Below are positions 46,456 through 57,479 of a DNA stretch of 64,000 bases, one piece after another. Where the stretch lies: positions 2,852,001 to 2,916,000 of the forward strand of contig BTPP01000007.1 in NCBI GenBank assembly GCA_037102815.1, given 5' to 3'. Each line of letters opens with the position of its first letter. The stretch's first letter is position 1. Under the pieces are notes generated by a model. That model made no database searches and was not told the DNA's origin. It saw nothing but the letters and a program-made list of their open reading frames with translations. The position numbers and the translations under genes are program-made. Origin of the DNA: Neurospora intermedia (Eukaryota; Ascomycota; Sordariomycetes; Sordariales; Sordariaceae).

Positions 46456-47701
46456 ATGGGCAAAAAGAAGAGAGGACACCCCGACGTCGAGGAGCTCCTT
46501 GCTCGTCCATGGTGTTACTACTGTACGTACCATCTGCCTGAGCTATTTGTTTATGTATCTTGACTAATACGCTGCTTGGATCTGCTCAGGCGAACGTGAT
46601 TTTGAGGATCTCAAGCTCCTGATCTCCCACCAGAAAGCCAAGCACTTCAAGTGCGACCGATGCGGCAAGCGACTGAACACGGCCGGCGGTCTCTCCGTCC
46701 ACATGAACCAAGTGCACAAGGAATCGCTCGACAAGGTTGAGAACGCGCTGCCCAACCGTCAAGGGCTCGACATTGAGATCTTCGGCATGGAGGGTGTCCC
46801 CGACGACATTGTCCAGCAGCACAACCAGCGCATCATCACAAACTTTTATACAGCACAGGCCGAGCGCCATGCCGCCACGGGCAACCCCCCGCCGGGACAG
46901 GCTGGTGGCCAGGGACCTGCCAAGAAGATCAAGATCGAAACTCCCGAGGAGCTGAAGAAGAGGTTGGCGGACCACAGGGCAAAGGTCGCGGCGATAAAGG
47001 CGAATGGCGGCGTGCTACCGGTGCCTGTTGTTGCGCCGAAAGCCCAGCCTGCTTCTGTGTCACCGGTTACTGGACAGAGTCCGGCGCAAGGCGTAAGTTC
47101 TCACTATTATGACTTGGCCGCTGTAGTTACAACAATAAACGAAGCTAACCTATCCCATTTGGGTCAACAGGCATCTCCTTTCCCTCCACCGCAACCAGGA
47201 TTCCCGTACCCCCCACCCGTTGGCGTCCCCGGTGCCTTCCCTCCCCCAGGACAACCAGGTGTCGTCGGCGCATACCCTCCCGTCTACCCCCCTCCCGGCG
47301 CGACACCCACACCCCCCGGTGCGCCTGGCGGCCCGGGTTTCAATCTTCCCGCCAGACCGACGGGCGGAGCCCTCCCGCAGAGACCCCCTTACTACAACAA
47401 CTACAATGGTGGCGCCGTGCCGCCACCAGGTGCATACCCCGGCGGAGCCTCGACTGTCGATGAGCTGGTGTCTGGCGCGGCGAGGCAAGGAGGAGGAGCC
47501 CAGGGCGACGAGATCGATCAGCTTATCCGTGCTGCGGAGCAGGGAAGCAAGCCGCCTGCCAGGGCGGGAGAGGACGCTGCTGGTGGGGATAAGAAAGGTA
47601 AGAGTAAGGATAAGAATATGCGCATGGTATATGGGGATAGCGAAGTCAGTCCGGAGGAGAAGATGGCGCTGCTGCCGAGATATGCGGTTTCTGCGGCATA
47701 G
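46456..47701 (+). CDS. BuGZ/ZNF207-type zinc-finger protein
   Basis: Animal BuGZ (ZNF207) binds microtubules and Bub3 to support spindle assembly; the fungal role is inferred. Exons 46456-46522, 46590-47092 and 47171-47701 give 366 aa. The N-terminus is MGKKKRGHPDVEELLARPW, then two tandem zinc fingers: CYYCERDFEDLKLLISHQKA with KH, and CDRCGKRLNTAGGLSVHMNQ with VH. HKESLDKVENALPNR and IEIFGMEGVPDDIVQQHNQR follow, the same order as in human ZNF207. Next come a Lys-rich helix (PEELKKRLADHRAKVAAIK) and a Pro/Gly/Tyr-rich low-complexity region (residues ~195-290) of the kind that drives condensation in animal BuGZ. The C-terminus is acidic and conserved-looking (MVYGDSEVSPEEKMALLPRY). I see no clear Bub3-binding GLEBS motif. 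The second intron (47093-47170) is 78 nt and stop-free, so it could be retained in frame. Confidence 0.9.
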
Positions 47702-48703
47702 GGCCTCTCCAACAATAGATGAATCCTGGCCCTCTATTGAGAAAAAAGAAAGCGATGGGGCCATTGAGATGGTAGTTGAATCTACTCTCGGTGTTGGTAT
47801 CACTGGTATGTCTTGTATTGTTCGAGGTAAACATGGCACACGGGGGGGATGGTGAATGGGCGTCAAAAGGATATCACTGTTCTGTTAAACACTAGGTATG
47901 TCGGTCTTATCGAGTTGTACTTTGTCATGTTTAGGGAGTTCGTGATCAGATGCGTTATCCCTTGCTTTCTGGTTCACTGAGCCAACTTTGGCCCCTTTCA
48001 CTCGTTGACCATGGGTAAAGCCATCTGGGTAATTCTCTGGCGGTTGCGACAAAAACAATACGGCCTGATCCTGCATTGAGTGTTTACGCCCAAAACAATA
48101 GCTGCTGACTGGAATGATATAGCTATTTACAAGCTCCGATACCCCCTCACAACAACAAAACACCAAGCAACACAACAACGTTGGGGCCCTTCATTCACAT
48201 GAGACATACCATGCCGAAGGTCTGCGTGAACTGTGAAGCTACAGGGGGGGTCGCGCGTTCTCGTTCGTTGGATTGTTTTGACCCCACATTCCCAAACTGG
48301 AAAACAAACAAACAAACAACAACAACAACGGACGAACAATTCCCACACAACCTGGCTGTCTGTGCCCTCAAGAACCAGAAAAATGTCAGTTTAAGACGCG
48401 GCAGTGATGCGAGCTGACGGCATAATTGATTCCGGCTTGCCGTGAAATCTTTAAGAAGTCCCGAGTCCTCTTATGTCCTTGCCCATCAGTCCTGCATATA
48501 AAGGAACCTTGTCACTTTTCAGAAGGGGAGAACTGTGAACCGATTCGCTCTCTGCCTCGCTGCCAACTGGCTGGATAACATTGCTTTTTCTTCTCATACT
48601 GTCCATCCGTTTGCATTGTGTATCCTTCCACTTTATTCCATGTGGGATTATCCCTCCTATATCTTTCAATTTGTCTTCAGCGAGTTTTCTCAACAGACAA
48701 AAT
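47702..48703. other. Spacer, no gene recognised
   Basis: This 1-kb spacer lies between the zinc-finger gene and the coiled-coil gene. A minus-strand open frame (48451-49083) overlaps the next gene antisense and is a shadow. The last ~150 bp are T-rich, as in a promoter or leader. Confidence 0.45.
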
Positions 48704-50947
48704 ATGACAGACCACAGCCCCGATATCGATGAATTGAACCTCCCCATAGCGCTGAGACGCACGCGCCGAACTGGCACTGGAACTGTGCGCCGCACTCCCT
48801 GTGTTTCCGGTGTAGGGCGGGGAAGTGCAATCAAGAGGAGTCTCGCAGTCGCATGCACAAGAGAGGTATCACCACCTACTCCCCCGACTACACCACGGCG
48901 GAACTGGAAGAATAAGATCACAAAGACGGTCACCGTCCGGGGCAACAAAACACACTTGCAACTTTCTTCGGGCGCTGTCAATAGTCTGGTGGAAGACGAG
49001 CTCTCGTCAACTGGATTAACACCCATGGTCCGGCGCACATCGTTGCAACCACGCTCCCCAGCGCCAGGTTCCTCAAAGTGCACATATAAAAATCACAATA
49101 CAACCACGCCATCTCGTCGACGGTCTGCTCTCCCAAAATTAGCATCAACACAGCAACCTAACAGCTCCAACCAGGCAGATCGTAACGCCGAATCTGCTTC
49201 TACCCATGTTCTCCCCCTTCGCCAGAGCCACCACAAGCGTCACACCATCCAGACCCACCGCAGCGCTTCTCTGGGCAGCACTTCAGGCGAGGAAAAGATG
49301 AACCGCGCCTACACCGAATGGAGCAAGAGGGAGAGGGAAGCGCAGGAGGAGATTGAAAGGCTCAGGGCCGAGCTGAAGGAGAAGAACGAGACGATTGAAA
49401 AGTTTCATCAGGACGACGAGACCGTGGAGTTGGAGTTGCCTCCAGAGTTGGAGCTCGACGGTGATGGGATGGTGGACGCTGAAAGGAACCCTACGAGGTC
49501 ACGGGAGTTGGTGGAAATGGAGAGAGAGAAGGCGGAGAGGCAGACTGCTGTTATTCCACCACAACAACAACAACCACGTTCGCCAGAAACACCTAATAAT
49601 CTGACCTTTCACACCGCGCTATCAATGAGGCAGGGCGAAGATCTGAGGGGGGACGAGGGGGGAGATGGACAACAGCAGTACATGGGTATGGGCATGGGCA
49701 CAGCTTTGGATCACGACCCCGGCTCAGGATCAGAAACGGAAGCTCTTAGCTTGACAACCTCCCAATTCAGCGAGGCCATTCGTGCCCGTCTGGACTGTAG
49801 CACACCACCTCCCTCGGGCAGTCGAGCACGTCATCATCGTCTACTTCCCACCACGACAGCAGCAACAACAACGACAGCAGAAAAACCAAGACTCTTTGCT
49901 ACCCCACCCACCACCACCACCACCAGCCCTATGACCATGGCCATGAATACGGCTACGGCCACAACTAGGGCCATACTCCCCGCTAACAACCCAGGCACGC
50001 AACTCCCCATAACACCATGCTCCAACTCCCGGCACGGAGCAAGATCGACAAGTTCTTCGCGACGAACCTCAGAAGCCACCACCATTCGCCACAATCTCCA
50101 CAACCTCCACCATGGCGTCTTAAACGAGGAGGACTTAGAGGAGACCACACCAACCCGATCATCAAACATCCCAAACATCCCAAACCCTACAGAACAACAA
50201 CACCAACAACAACAAGAACTCCAATCCGCCGAAAAAAGAATCGCCACCCTCACATCCCAAAACACCACCCTGCAAACCTCCCTCTCCCGCGCGCAAAACT
50301 CCCTCCGCGTAGCTCTACAACTAGTCAAGAAACTCGAAATCGAAAGCGATCGACTGCGCGGGGAGACGCTCTTGCTCCAGCGGGAAAAGAGAGAATTATT
50401 GGAAGTTGTCAGGGAGATGCGCTCAGACAGAGAAGAAATGGTAAGGGAAAGAGTAGTCAGGAAAGCGCTGGAGAGACGAGACGAAATGTGGAAGGGGCGG
50501 ATGAAGATGCTGGGGGAAGGGATTGTCGAGGGAGTCAGGGGTGCTTTTGAGGAGGTTATTCAAGATGTGTTGATGGATTCGGGAGTGGGGATGGGGATGG
50601 ATGAGATGCCGCCGGGAGGAGAAGCAGAGGGGATGCCAACGACGGCGCGGATGCCGAGGAAGAGAAAGAGAGGGAGGGAAGAGGAGGAGGAGGAGGATGA
50701 TGCTGATGAAGAAGAGGAGGAGGAGGATATGGAAGAGTGGGAAGGTGGAGATGGTGCAAGTTGTGATTTGGGAGCTGGGAACTCAGGTGCTGGTGGGAGT
50801 AGTGGTCGCGGTAGTTATGATGATGGGCTTGAGGATATAGAGCGCCGGACAATGAGGGTGAGGGAAAGGATGATGAGGAAACGCAGGAGGAGGACCAGTG
50901 GTTTCGGTACGGAGGAGGAGGAGGAGGATACAGATCCTGACGCTTGA
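48704..50947 (+). CDS. Coiled-coil, low-complexity protein of unknown function
   Basis: This is an intronless frame of 747 codons from ATG 48704 (MTDHSPDIDELNLPIALRRT); the frame is open further upstream but without an ATG. I do not recognise the family. The N-terminal ~200 residues are basic and Ser/Thr/Pro-rich. A first coiled coil lies at residues ~200-240 (WSKREREAQEEIERLRAELK then EKNETIEKF). A second, longer one spans ~500-620: ELQSAEKRIATLTSQNTTLQ, VALQLVKKLEIESDRLRGE and LLLQREKRELLEVVREMRSD. Between them are Thr- and Gln-rich runs. The C-terminus alternates a basic patch (MPRKRKRGREEEEEEDDADE) and long Glu/Asp tracts, then RERMMRKRRRRTSGFG. The basic patches look like nuclear localisation signals. 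A chromatin, spindle-pole or nuclear-envelope role is possible, but nothing fixes it. Confidence 0.75.
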   Translation: MTDHSPDIDELNLPIALRRTRRTGTGTVRRTPCVSGVGRGSAIKRSLAVACTREVSPPTPPTTPRRNWKNKITKTVTVRGNKTHLQLSSGAVNSLVEDELSSTGLTPMVRRTSLQPRSPAPGSSKCTYKNHNTTTPSRRRSALPKLASTQQPNSSNQADRNAESASTHVLPLRQSHHKRHTIQTHRSASLGSTSGEEKMNRAYTEWSKREREAQEEIERLRAELKEKNETIEKFHQDDETVELELPPELELDGDGMVDAERNPTRSRELVEMEREKAERQTAVIPPQQQQPRSPETPNNLTFHTALSMRQGEDLRGDEGGDGQQQYMGMGMGTALDHDPGSGSETEALSLTTSQFSEAIRARLDCSTPPPSGSRARHHRLLPTTTAATTTTAEKPRLFATPPTTTTTSPMTMAMNTATATTRAILPANNPGTQLPITPCSNSRHGARSTSSSRRTSEATTIRHNLHNLHHGVLNEEDLEETTPTRSSNIPNIPNPTEQQHQQQQELQSAEKRIATLTSQNTTLQTSLSRAQNSLRVALQLVKKLEIESDRLRGETLLLQREKRELLEVVREMRSDREEMVRERVVRKALERRDEMWKGRMKMLGEGIVEGVRGAFEEVIQDVLMDSGVGMGMDEMPPGGEAEGMPTTARMPRKRKRGREEEEEEDDADEEEEEEDMEEWEGGDGASCDLGAGNSGAGGSSGRGSYDDGLEDIERRTMRVRERMMRKRRRRTSGFGTEEEEEDTDPDA

Positions 50948-51457
50948 GAGATTAAGGTTAATCATGTCTGGTGTCTGGTGAGATGGTGTTTCAGGGCATA
51001 TATGGCGTTCGTTGTGGGCCACATTGACAGGCGTTAAGCATTAGTGTTTTGGGCCACTGTCCATGGTATATCTATTATCTTTACGTGGGAAGATGTGGGG
51101 AGGTCAGTCTTCATTTAGAAGTTGACTCATTATTGTCTAAATCGAGCTCTACCCTTCCTTGCATTATTTGAGGCCTATATCTTCCCAATCGGCCCATGCA
51201 GACCTCCCAGCAATAACAACCTGATGCGAGCTATATCAGCTGTTCCTGTGGAAAACGCGAGTTCAACCTTTACTCATCCCAAACCCAGAACTATCTTGCA
51301 AGAAACCCCCTGCGATGGAAACAGAGCGTTTGCAACCATTTCCCTTGTGTGAACAAAACCCCTCAGGAGCTTGCTTATTCCTCATTCACTTCTTGTCCTA
51401 ATTGACCCCAGTGATTCTTTAAATAAAACAAAACGAACCACCCTCCACTCGCAAAGC
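50948..51457. other. Convergent 3' spacer
   Basis: The coiled-coil gene (plus) and the 2EXR gene (minus) converge here. No gene was recognised. Confidence 0.5.
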
Positions 51458-52818
51458 CTATGGAGTCGGCTCTGACTGGTTCTTCTCGCTCTTGAAGACA
51501 GCCGTCTCATCCACCATAAGCAACATGCCGAACTCCAAATTATCCCTCCTCTCCTTAGTGAAGTTCACAAGATTGTAGCGGTGCTTGTGATGCTGTTTGA
51601 GAGTCCTGAACTGGGCGGTGTTGACTTCAGGTGGGATTGGCAAGGGCCAGTCCGGCGACAGAGGGGTGTCTTGGTCTGCTCGTATTTGCTGAATCATCTC
51701 CGCAACCAATGGCCAGACCTCTTCACGATAGTCCAGTGCGCAAGCTAGACGTGATAATTTGCGCACATGCTTCGCATAACGTCTCTCTCTGGAGCCCGGG
51801 GGACAGGCCCTAGCCACCTCGCGGGCTGCGTTGACAAGTGGCGGTGATGAGCCATGTAGCCAGATGCGATCCTTTGTCTTCCAGGTTGCGTGGAATACCG
51901 GCCCTATCTGGTAAGAAGGAAGGGGCACCGTGATGTAGCTCCTGGTTGTGGAGTAGAAGGTCTTCAAGCCAAATGTGTTTCGTGTAGCTGCAGGGACTGT
52001 AACTGTTGGTTAGGCGAGAGATACTCGTATGGCGAGCGGGAGTAAAAGCAAGGTGTTGGAGAAATGAACTAGTCCATGTGGGGGGTTCATGAGAAGAGCA
52101 ACTTACCAGAAAAGTACCTGGCCGCATAGTCTGTCACGGCTTTTACATTTACCCTGTGGTGGAGAATGAAATAGACCGCTTCGATATCAGATAGCTGGTA
52201 AATGAATCCCAGCAGCTCCTCCGGACAGAATTTTTGCCCTGAATGTCTGCCATTGTGATGTTGCAAGCACTGAAATACACTCTCGCTCGACCCAGCCTGA
52301 GGTTGTTTGTTCCCACCGTAAACAAAAGCGACCTTTCGGATCCCTTTTAGGTCTTCACGGACCCGCCTAGAGTCGATGTGACTGGCGAGATGGTTCAAAT
52401 CGACGAGTTGGTTCCGTGGGTGCCAAAGCCACAGCTTGCCCGATTTGTCGACACCAAATTCGAATACCACGAGGTCCGTTGCGGCGTCAATCTTCCACGA
52501 GTTGTTTGGGCGGGCCGAAATAGGCAGAAGGAGTGGCTGAAGGGCGCTTTTGAGGATCGTTTCAGCCGCGACAGGAGAATCGCGCGCAAAATCCTGGATA
52601 TTTTTCATAAGGCGGTAGCCAGAAGTGTCGCCTCTCTTATCCCTAGATTTCAGGACCAGCTCCCATGTGACGGGTCCAACCTCACGACGTGACGCGTTGA
52701 CGAAGTGAATCTGAGGCTTCCGGAGCGCCTCGTGAAAGATCATGATCTGTATTTCCACGGGGAGCCTCCCGAAAAGCGGCCATGCCACTGCGTCAGGCTC
52801 GGCCTTTTTGGGACTCAT
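51458..52818 (-). CDS. 2EXR-domain protein
   Basis: This is a member of a large filamentous-ascomycete family of unknown function. Exons 52107-52818 and 51458-52002 flank a 104-nt intron (GTAAGT donor, GCCTAACC branch, CAACAG acceptor) and give 418 aa, joining …YFS to VTVPAATRNTFGLKTF. The N-terminal signature WPLFGRLPVEIQIMIFHEAL is the 2EXR motif (aromatic-x-x-Leu-Pro-x-Glu-Ile-Arg/Gln), related in shape to an F-box. It is followed by a strand IHFVNAS and a middle part with FGVDKSGKLWLW and IRKVAFVYGG, as is typical. No catalytic or membrane feature is visible. I chose the ATG at 52818 (MSPKKAEPDAVAW); upstream in-frame sequence to 52905 has no ATG. Confidence 0.78.
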
Positions 52819-53978
52819 GATAAGAGGATGTGACGTTTTTTCTGCTTCCGTGTGGCCGAGACAAGGTGCCGAAAGCTGTTTGTCGAGGAGATAGAAGGTC
52901 GACAAGAAGTATTGGAGAATGGTGGGGGGTTAATGATTTGGAGAGGGCTTGCTCTGTAAGATGGCTACGAAATGTGCCGCTTGTTCAGCATAGAGCTGGA
53001 AAGAAGGGACTGAAGAATGAATGGGGTGGCACGAACCGCCCCAACACCATTGTTTGTCTGACAAGGTTCTGTATGAGATCATCTTGATTGGGAAGCGAAA
53101 ATTGAGTCAAGTTGACAGCTTGACTGGAGACTCCGGTGAAGGAACCCTAACGTCCACTTGGGATGAGATAGAAAGGGGAAAAGGGCGGTCATGTGCAAAG
53201 AGCCTTGGGGCGGTACCGGTATCTTGTTATACTTGGTTGGCATGTAATTCCGGCAACGCAGAGTTAGAGGATATTGCGATTGTGAATTCTAGTCAACTGG
53301 TTTAGATTTCAACAACTGCTTGGTTTTCGGTGGTCTGTGTGGGGTGCAGATGCACGTCAAAATGCACCAGAGATACACTTAAATTGATGATGGATTGTGA
53401 TATGGACAGGAGTAAGATTACAATTCCGAGAAATACTTGTTTCTAGGAGGAAGTAGAGAAATCAGCAAAGAACGGGACAAATTAGGAACAGTGACAGCCC
53501 TCGTCGCCCTCCCTACTCCGTCCAGATTAGTCTGGGCTTCCAGCCGCTTCTGACAGTCTCAGGCCGTAGCTCCTTCCTTGAACACCAATGACTTCCTTTG
53601 GTTATCATCAACAATAGTCTTTTTCCTGTGTTGTGGGGTGTTTCGATGTATCCTTGTCTCTCTTGCCTGAAAGAATAAATGGCACGCAGCAAGTGCAAGT
53701 AGCCATGCCCATTGCTCGCCGGCCCCAGGCAGACAATGAACTTTTTTTCCCTGCTCATAAGTCCCGTCAGCAGAAACAAAAACACTAAGTCACTTGCCGT
53801 TAAAAGCATCATTCCAATTTAGATACCAACAAAAACAAACACATGCGCCGCCAAAAACGACGAGTGTCCGTCCAAAAGTTGAGGATCTGTTGTTGTATCG
53901 CGATAGCTATTTCCCAAACCCTACTTGAACTTTGCATCTGGCGCGTCTTACCATCAAACAGCCTACAACAGGTCGCTA
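52819..53978. other. Spacer upstream of tRNA-Met
   Basis: The left part is the 2EXR promoter. Short open frames only (for example 53513-53812 minus, no domain). No repeat was recognised. Confidence 0.45.
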
Positions 53979-54085
53979 GGGACCTTGGCGCAGTTGGCTA
54001 GCGCGCAGGTCTCATATCTAAACTATGATCCGGTGTAAATACCGGAGTAATCCTGAGGTCGGGAGTTCGAGCCTCCCAGGTCCCA
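53979..54085 (+). tRNA. Elongator tRNA-Met (CAU) with intron
   Basis: The acceptor arms GGGACCT and AGGTCCC pair fully and the discriminator is A. The D-arm is GCGC/GCGC and the T-arm GGGAG/CTCCC. The anticodon CAT is at 54013-54015. A 33-nt intron (54017-54049) lies between positions 37 and 38 and contains CTATGATC, which can pair with the anticodon; it also has a small hairpin (CCGGT…ACCGG). The U31-U39 mismatch is also known in yeast elongator tRNA-Met. Confidence 0.93.
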
Positions 54086-54088
54086 ATC

Positions 54089-54093
54089 TTTTT
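54089..54093 (+). terminator. Pol III terminator of tRNA-Met
   Basis: A run of five T begins 4 nt after the tRNA, with further T runs downstream. Confidence 0.6.
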
Positions 54094-54476
54094 GCAATTT
54101 TTTTAAATTTTTTTACCTTTGCTAAATTCTTTCCTGCTTCTCTCACTGAAATAGACACTTTTTCTCCTCTCTTCTAATCATCTTTTTTTCTCCACGTAGT
54201 GTATAGTGTTCCGCGGACTGTAACCCGAACGAATGCAAGTCACTGCTTTTTGGGTAACGTACCGACAAATACTTCCTTCTGGCTTGAAAGTTGGCTTTCG
54301 CATTACAATTTCAAGCTGACAAGATCTTCTTGTGGCTCGTCTCAAATATGAATATGCAGCAAGCCCTCCGCGTTTCTGCCTCCCCAATCATGATATACTC
54401 GGTCTCGTAAATTACTTGTATACACGTTGAACCATGCATGGTCCACCATCACCAGGCTTATTGATACCCCCGCGGC
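54094..54476. other. Short spacer
   Basis: The T-rich downstream flank of tRNA-Met and the 3' flank of the WD40-like gene. No gene was recognised. Confidence 0.5.
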
Positions 54477-57400
54477 CTACATCAGCTCCGCAACATTCCC
54501 TTTCGGAAGCCCCCCTTTCCCTCCAAACTCCGAGACTCCCTTTAGCGAGCTCTGATCCAGCAATTCAAACCTCGTCCCCAAGTCCCTGACCTCATACACG
54601 CCCAGCGCCCCACTCGCATCGCCCACAATCAGCCACTTCCCATCCGGACTAAACTCAAACACCGTAATCTTTTTGATAGCCTCAAACTGCCCAAAGCTCG
54701 CAAACCCGCTCACTTTGGCCGCATCCGGCCACTTCCAAACCTCCTCCGCCGTCGCCACGTCGAGGATGACAAACTTCTGCATCTCAGGATCGCAATACGC
54801 CACGAGCCGGCAGTCTGGCGACACGCACGCCTGCACGTTGGGGATGGGAATGAGCCTGGTCGTGTTACTCGGCATGTCCCATACCAGGACGAAGCGCTCG
54901 GGCGTGGGAACTCGCGTTTGTCTGAACTTGCCGCCGGGGAGCGGGATGTTGACGTGGCTGGCGGGGATCCAGATAGACACAGTCACGCTGCCGTGGGAGA
55001 CGAGGACGGAAGGAAGAGCCGTTTGTAGTTGCGTGTAAGCGGGCGCGCAGAAGCGGTAGGCTTTGTGTCGCTTTGGGTCGCCGGACTCTTGGATGTGCGA
55101 ATGGATGCTGTTAACGGGACTACGGGCCTGAAGTTTGGCTTCTTGGACAGGAGTCAGATGCCAGGCCACGAGGAGGATGGTTGAGTTGATGTCCCTGGGC
55201 GGGTCGCCAGGTCTGGGGCCTGCGGCAGCTATTAGGAAGGGTGAGTCGTTGGAGAAGGCTAGCTCGGGATACTTGGGAAGGAAAGGAAGATCAGCCTTTG
55301 TCAGATCGATGCAGCTGCTTGCATCTTCCCAGAAGGGCTTCTTAGCGCCCGGGTTACGTGATAGAAAGTACCGATCGATCCGGTCAGCCCCGGGCCGGTA
55401 TATTACAAGGGGAGCGTAAATGTTGTCAAGTTTGTGGCTGGCAGCCCAACGGTGTGCTTCATCGATGACCTGGACCTTCTTTCCGGATCCTCCCTTCGTG
55501 AAGTTGTAGATCTCGAGGTCCAACCCAAAATGCGTAGTGATGCCTATAAAGCAAGGGGACGTGGGACCTTCGGATAAAATTGAATGGCTCCGGACAAAGT
55601 ACTCTCTTGAACGAGGCTGCGCCGGTACGTACGATTTGATCTTAATAGTGCTATGAACCGTGTTCTTCGCAATCGCCCATATCTTAACTGTGTTGTTGGA
55701 ATGCTTAGTTGCCAAATAAGAAGCTGTTGGTGAACAGTTGATATGAAAGACGTCGGAGCCTTTGCCCTTGTCGGTAAGATGTCGTACAGGCACAAGCTCG
55801 GCTCGGTGTGATTGCATAGTTGCTGTGTTATTTTTGTATGCAGTGACGTGATCTGCTGATTTGACGTGGGACCATTGAGGCGGAGGACTGAGAGGAGTGG
55901 TGTTTGCTGGCCATTGTTGGGTTTGGGCCTGGGGTGTTGGTGACCAGCGAGAGTCGTGTATAGTAGCCGGGGATAAGGTACTTGTACTTGCTGACAATGT
56001 GCCAGTCGATATTGTAGCTATAGACGGCGCGGCCGTTGATGGGAAGATCCCACTATCGTAACCGACGCGGTAGGTCCCTGACCCCAATGACCCGGATGAT
56101 TGGAGGTTGGGGAAATAACCTCGCGAGCTTTCACCAGACGATATTGAGGCTCCAACAGATCCAGCTGTTGCAGCGCGTAGCATTTGATGTGATGATTTTG
56201 GTGTGGATGTAAACCTATATTGTTCGGGATTTTGAAGTGGCTGAGGTTCGGACCATCGGTCAGCTCGCAAATCCTGGTGTGGTACATAGCTGGCTTCAAA
56301 AGGTTCAGATCTCGCGGATGGAGAACCTTGGTCCCAGCTTTGTTGGCTAGAAGGGGGCGACTGTGTTCTTTGTGAGAACTGTATGGATGTAGGTGACTCC
56401 GGTGTTGGGGCATGCCTCGAGGGATCCAGAGGCGTATTTCGAAGTCGTGGGGATACTTGCTGGGGTCCCCTCCTCGGACTTGAAGCAGTTAATGCAGGGT
56501 TCTCCCCGCCGCTATAGAAGGGAAGTGCTATGGCTCCGGTTGGGTACCATGGTCCCGCTGATTCGTAGAGACTGTTTATGACATACTTTGGCGATGGCTG
56601 TCTTCCTTCCTGGTGTGTTGGGGCGGTAGGAGGTTTCACCGGTTGCTGTGGCTCGAGATTTAAAGATCTAACGCCGTTCTGTACCGCATCGACGGCGGAT
56701 GTGGACGTTGAATCATTGTTACTCGGCTTTGTTAGCGGGCCTTAACATCACATTGCAGATGTTTCACGTTACTCACAGGTCTTTGAGAGGGCTATCGTCT
56801 TTAATGACAGGGGAATCAGCACCAGTGGTTTCCAGACAGTTGATCACGGCATTCATGTATGGGTCGAGCCAAGTGTTCCTATTGTCGAGGCCTGTCAACG
56901 CAGTATGACTGCGTAACCGATCTACTTCGGTCGTTATCTGACATTTGGTGGTTTTGGAGTCGCTGGTGTCGGAATTGGATGGTGACCTAGGTAGCAAGAA
57001 AAGGGTCAGTTTCAAGAGCATCTTGGGTGAAGAAGAGTTCAAGGAACGAATTGAGGCAAAACGTACTGATGGTAATTCACAACATCAAGGACAAGTCCCA
57101 GCGCACGCCGATACGTCTCTATATCCCCTCGAACCTCTGCCATTCTTGCCTTTCCTGAGGATACCCATTCGTCTGCGCCGCGACACTGCATTAGAGTGTC
57201 CTCTATCCGACTAAGCACATTACCGCAATCCTCCAGAAGCGACAGTACCTGCGCTTGCAATAAGAGAGGAATGCTGTGTTCGTCACGCAGCAGCTCGAGC
57301 AAGAGGCGCATGTCGGAAAGCTCTCGGGTAACTGAAGAAAGGTCCGCATGCGCGTTTCGAACGGATCGAATAAACTGTGTAATGGTTCCCAAGGTTGTCG

Positions 57401-57479
57401 ATATGCCGGCAAGGATATAATCGACAGGCCCGGCAGCGCTGGCCACCGGACGCCAGTGACCGGGCGGAGATACCTCCAT
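54477..57479 (-). CDS. STAND-type helical N-terminus fused to WD40-like repeats
   Basis: Three exons (57067-57479, 56777-56986, then 54477-56721) give 955 aa. Residues ~15-140 are all helical: AAGPVDYILAGISTTLGTIT, FIRSVRNAHADLSSVTRELS, LLLQAQVLSLLEDCGNVL and RALGLVLDVVNYHQ. They resemble the N-terminal signalling domains (HeLo-like type) that precede NACHT or NB-ARC in fungal STAND proteins; this is pattern memory, not a search. Here no P-loop NTPase follows. A ~350-residue disordered Ser/Pro/Thr/Gln linker leads to a beta-propeller-like part with FHINCSPTASYLATKHSNNT then VKIWAI, TPERFVLVWDMPSNTTRLIP, VQACVSPDCRLVAYCD and FEFSPDGKWLIVGDASGALG. The intron before exon 3 ends in GAG; a TAG acceptor giving exon 3 from 56667 also keeps frame and drops 18 residues. 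The function is unknown. Confidence 0.75.
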
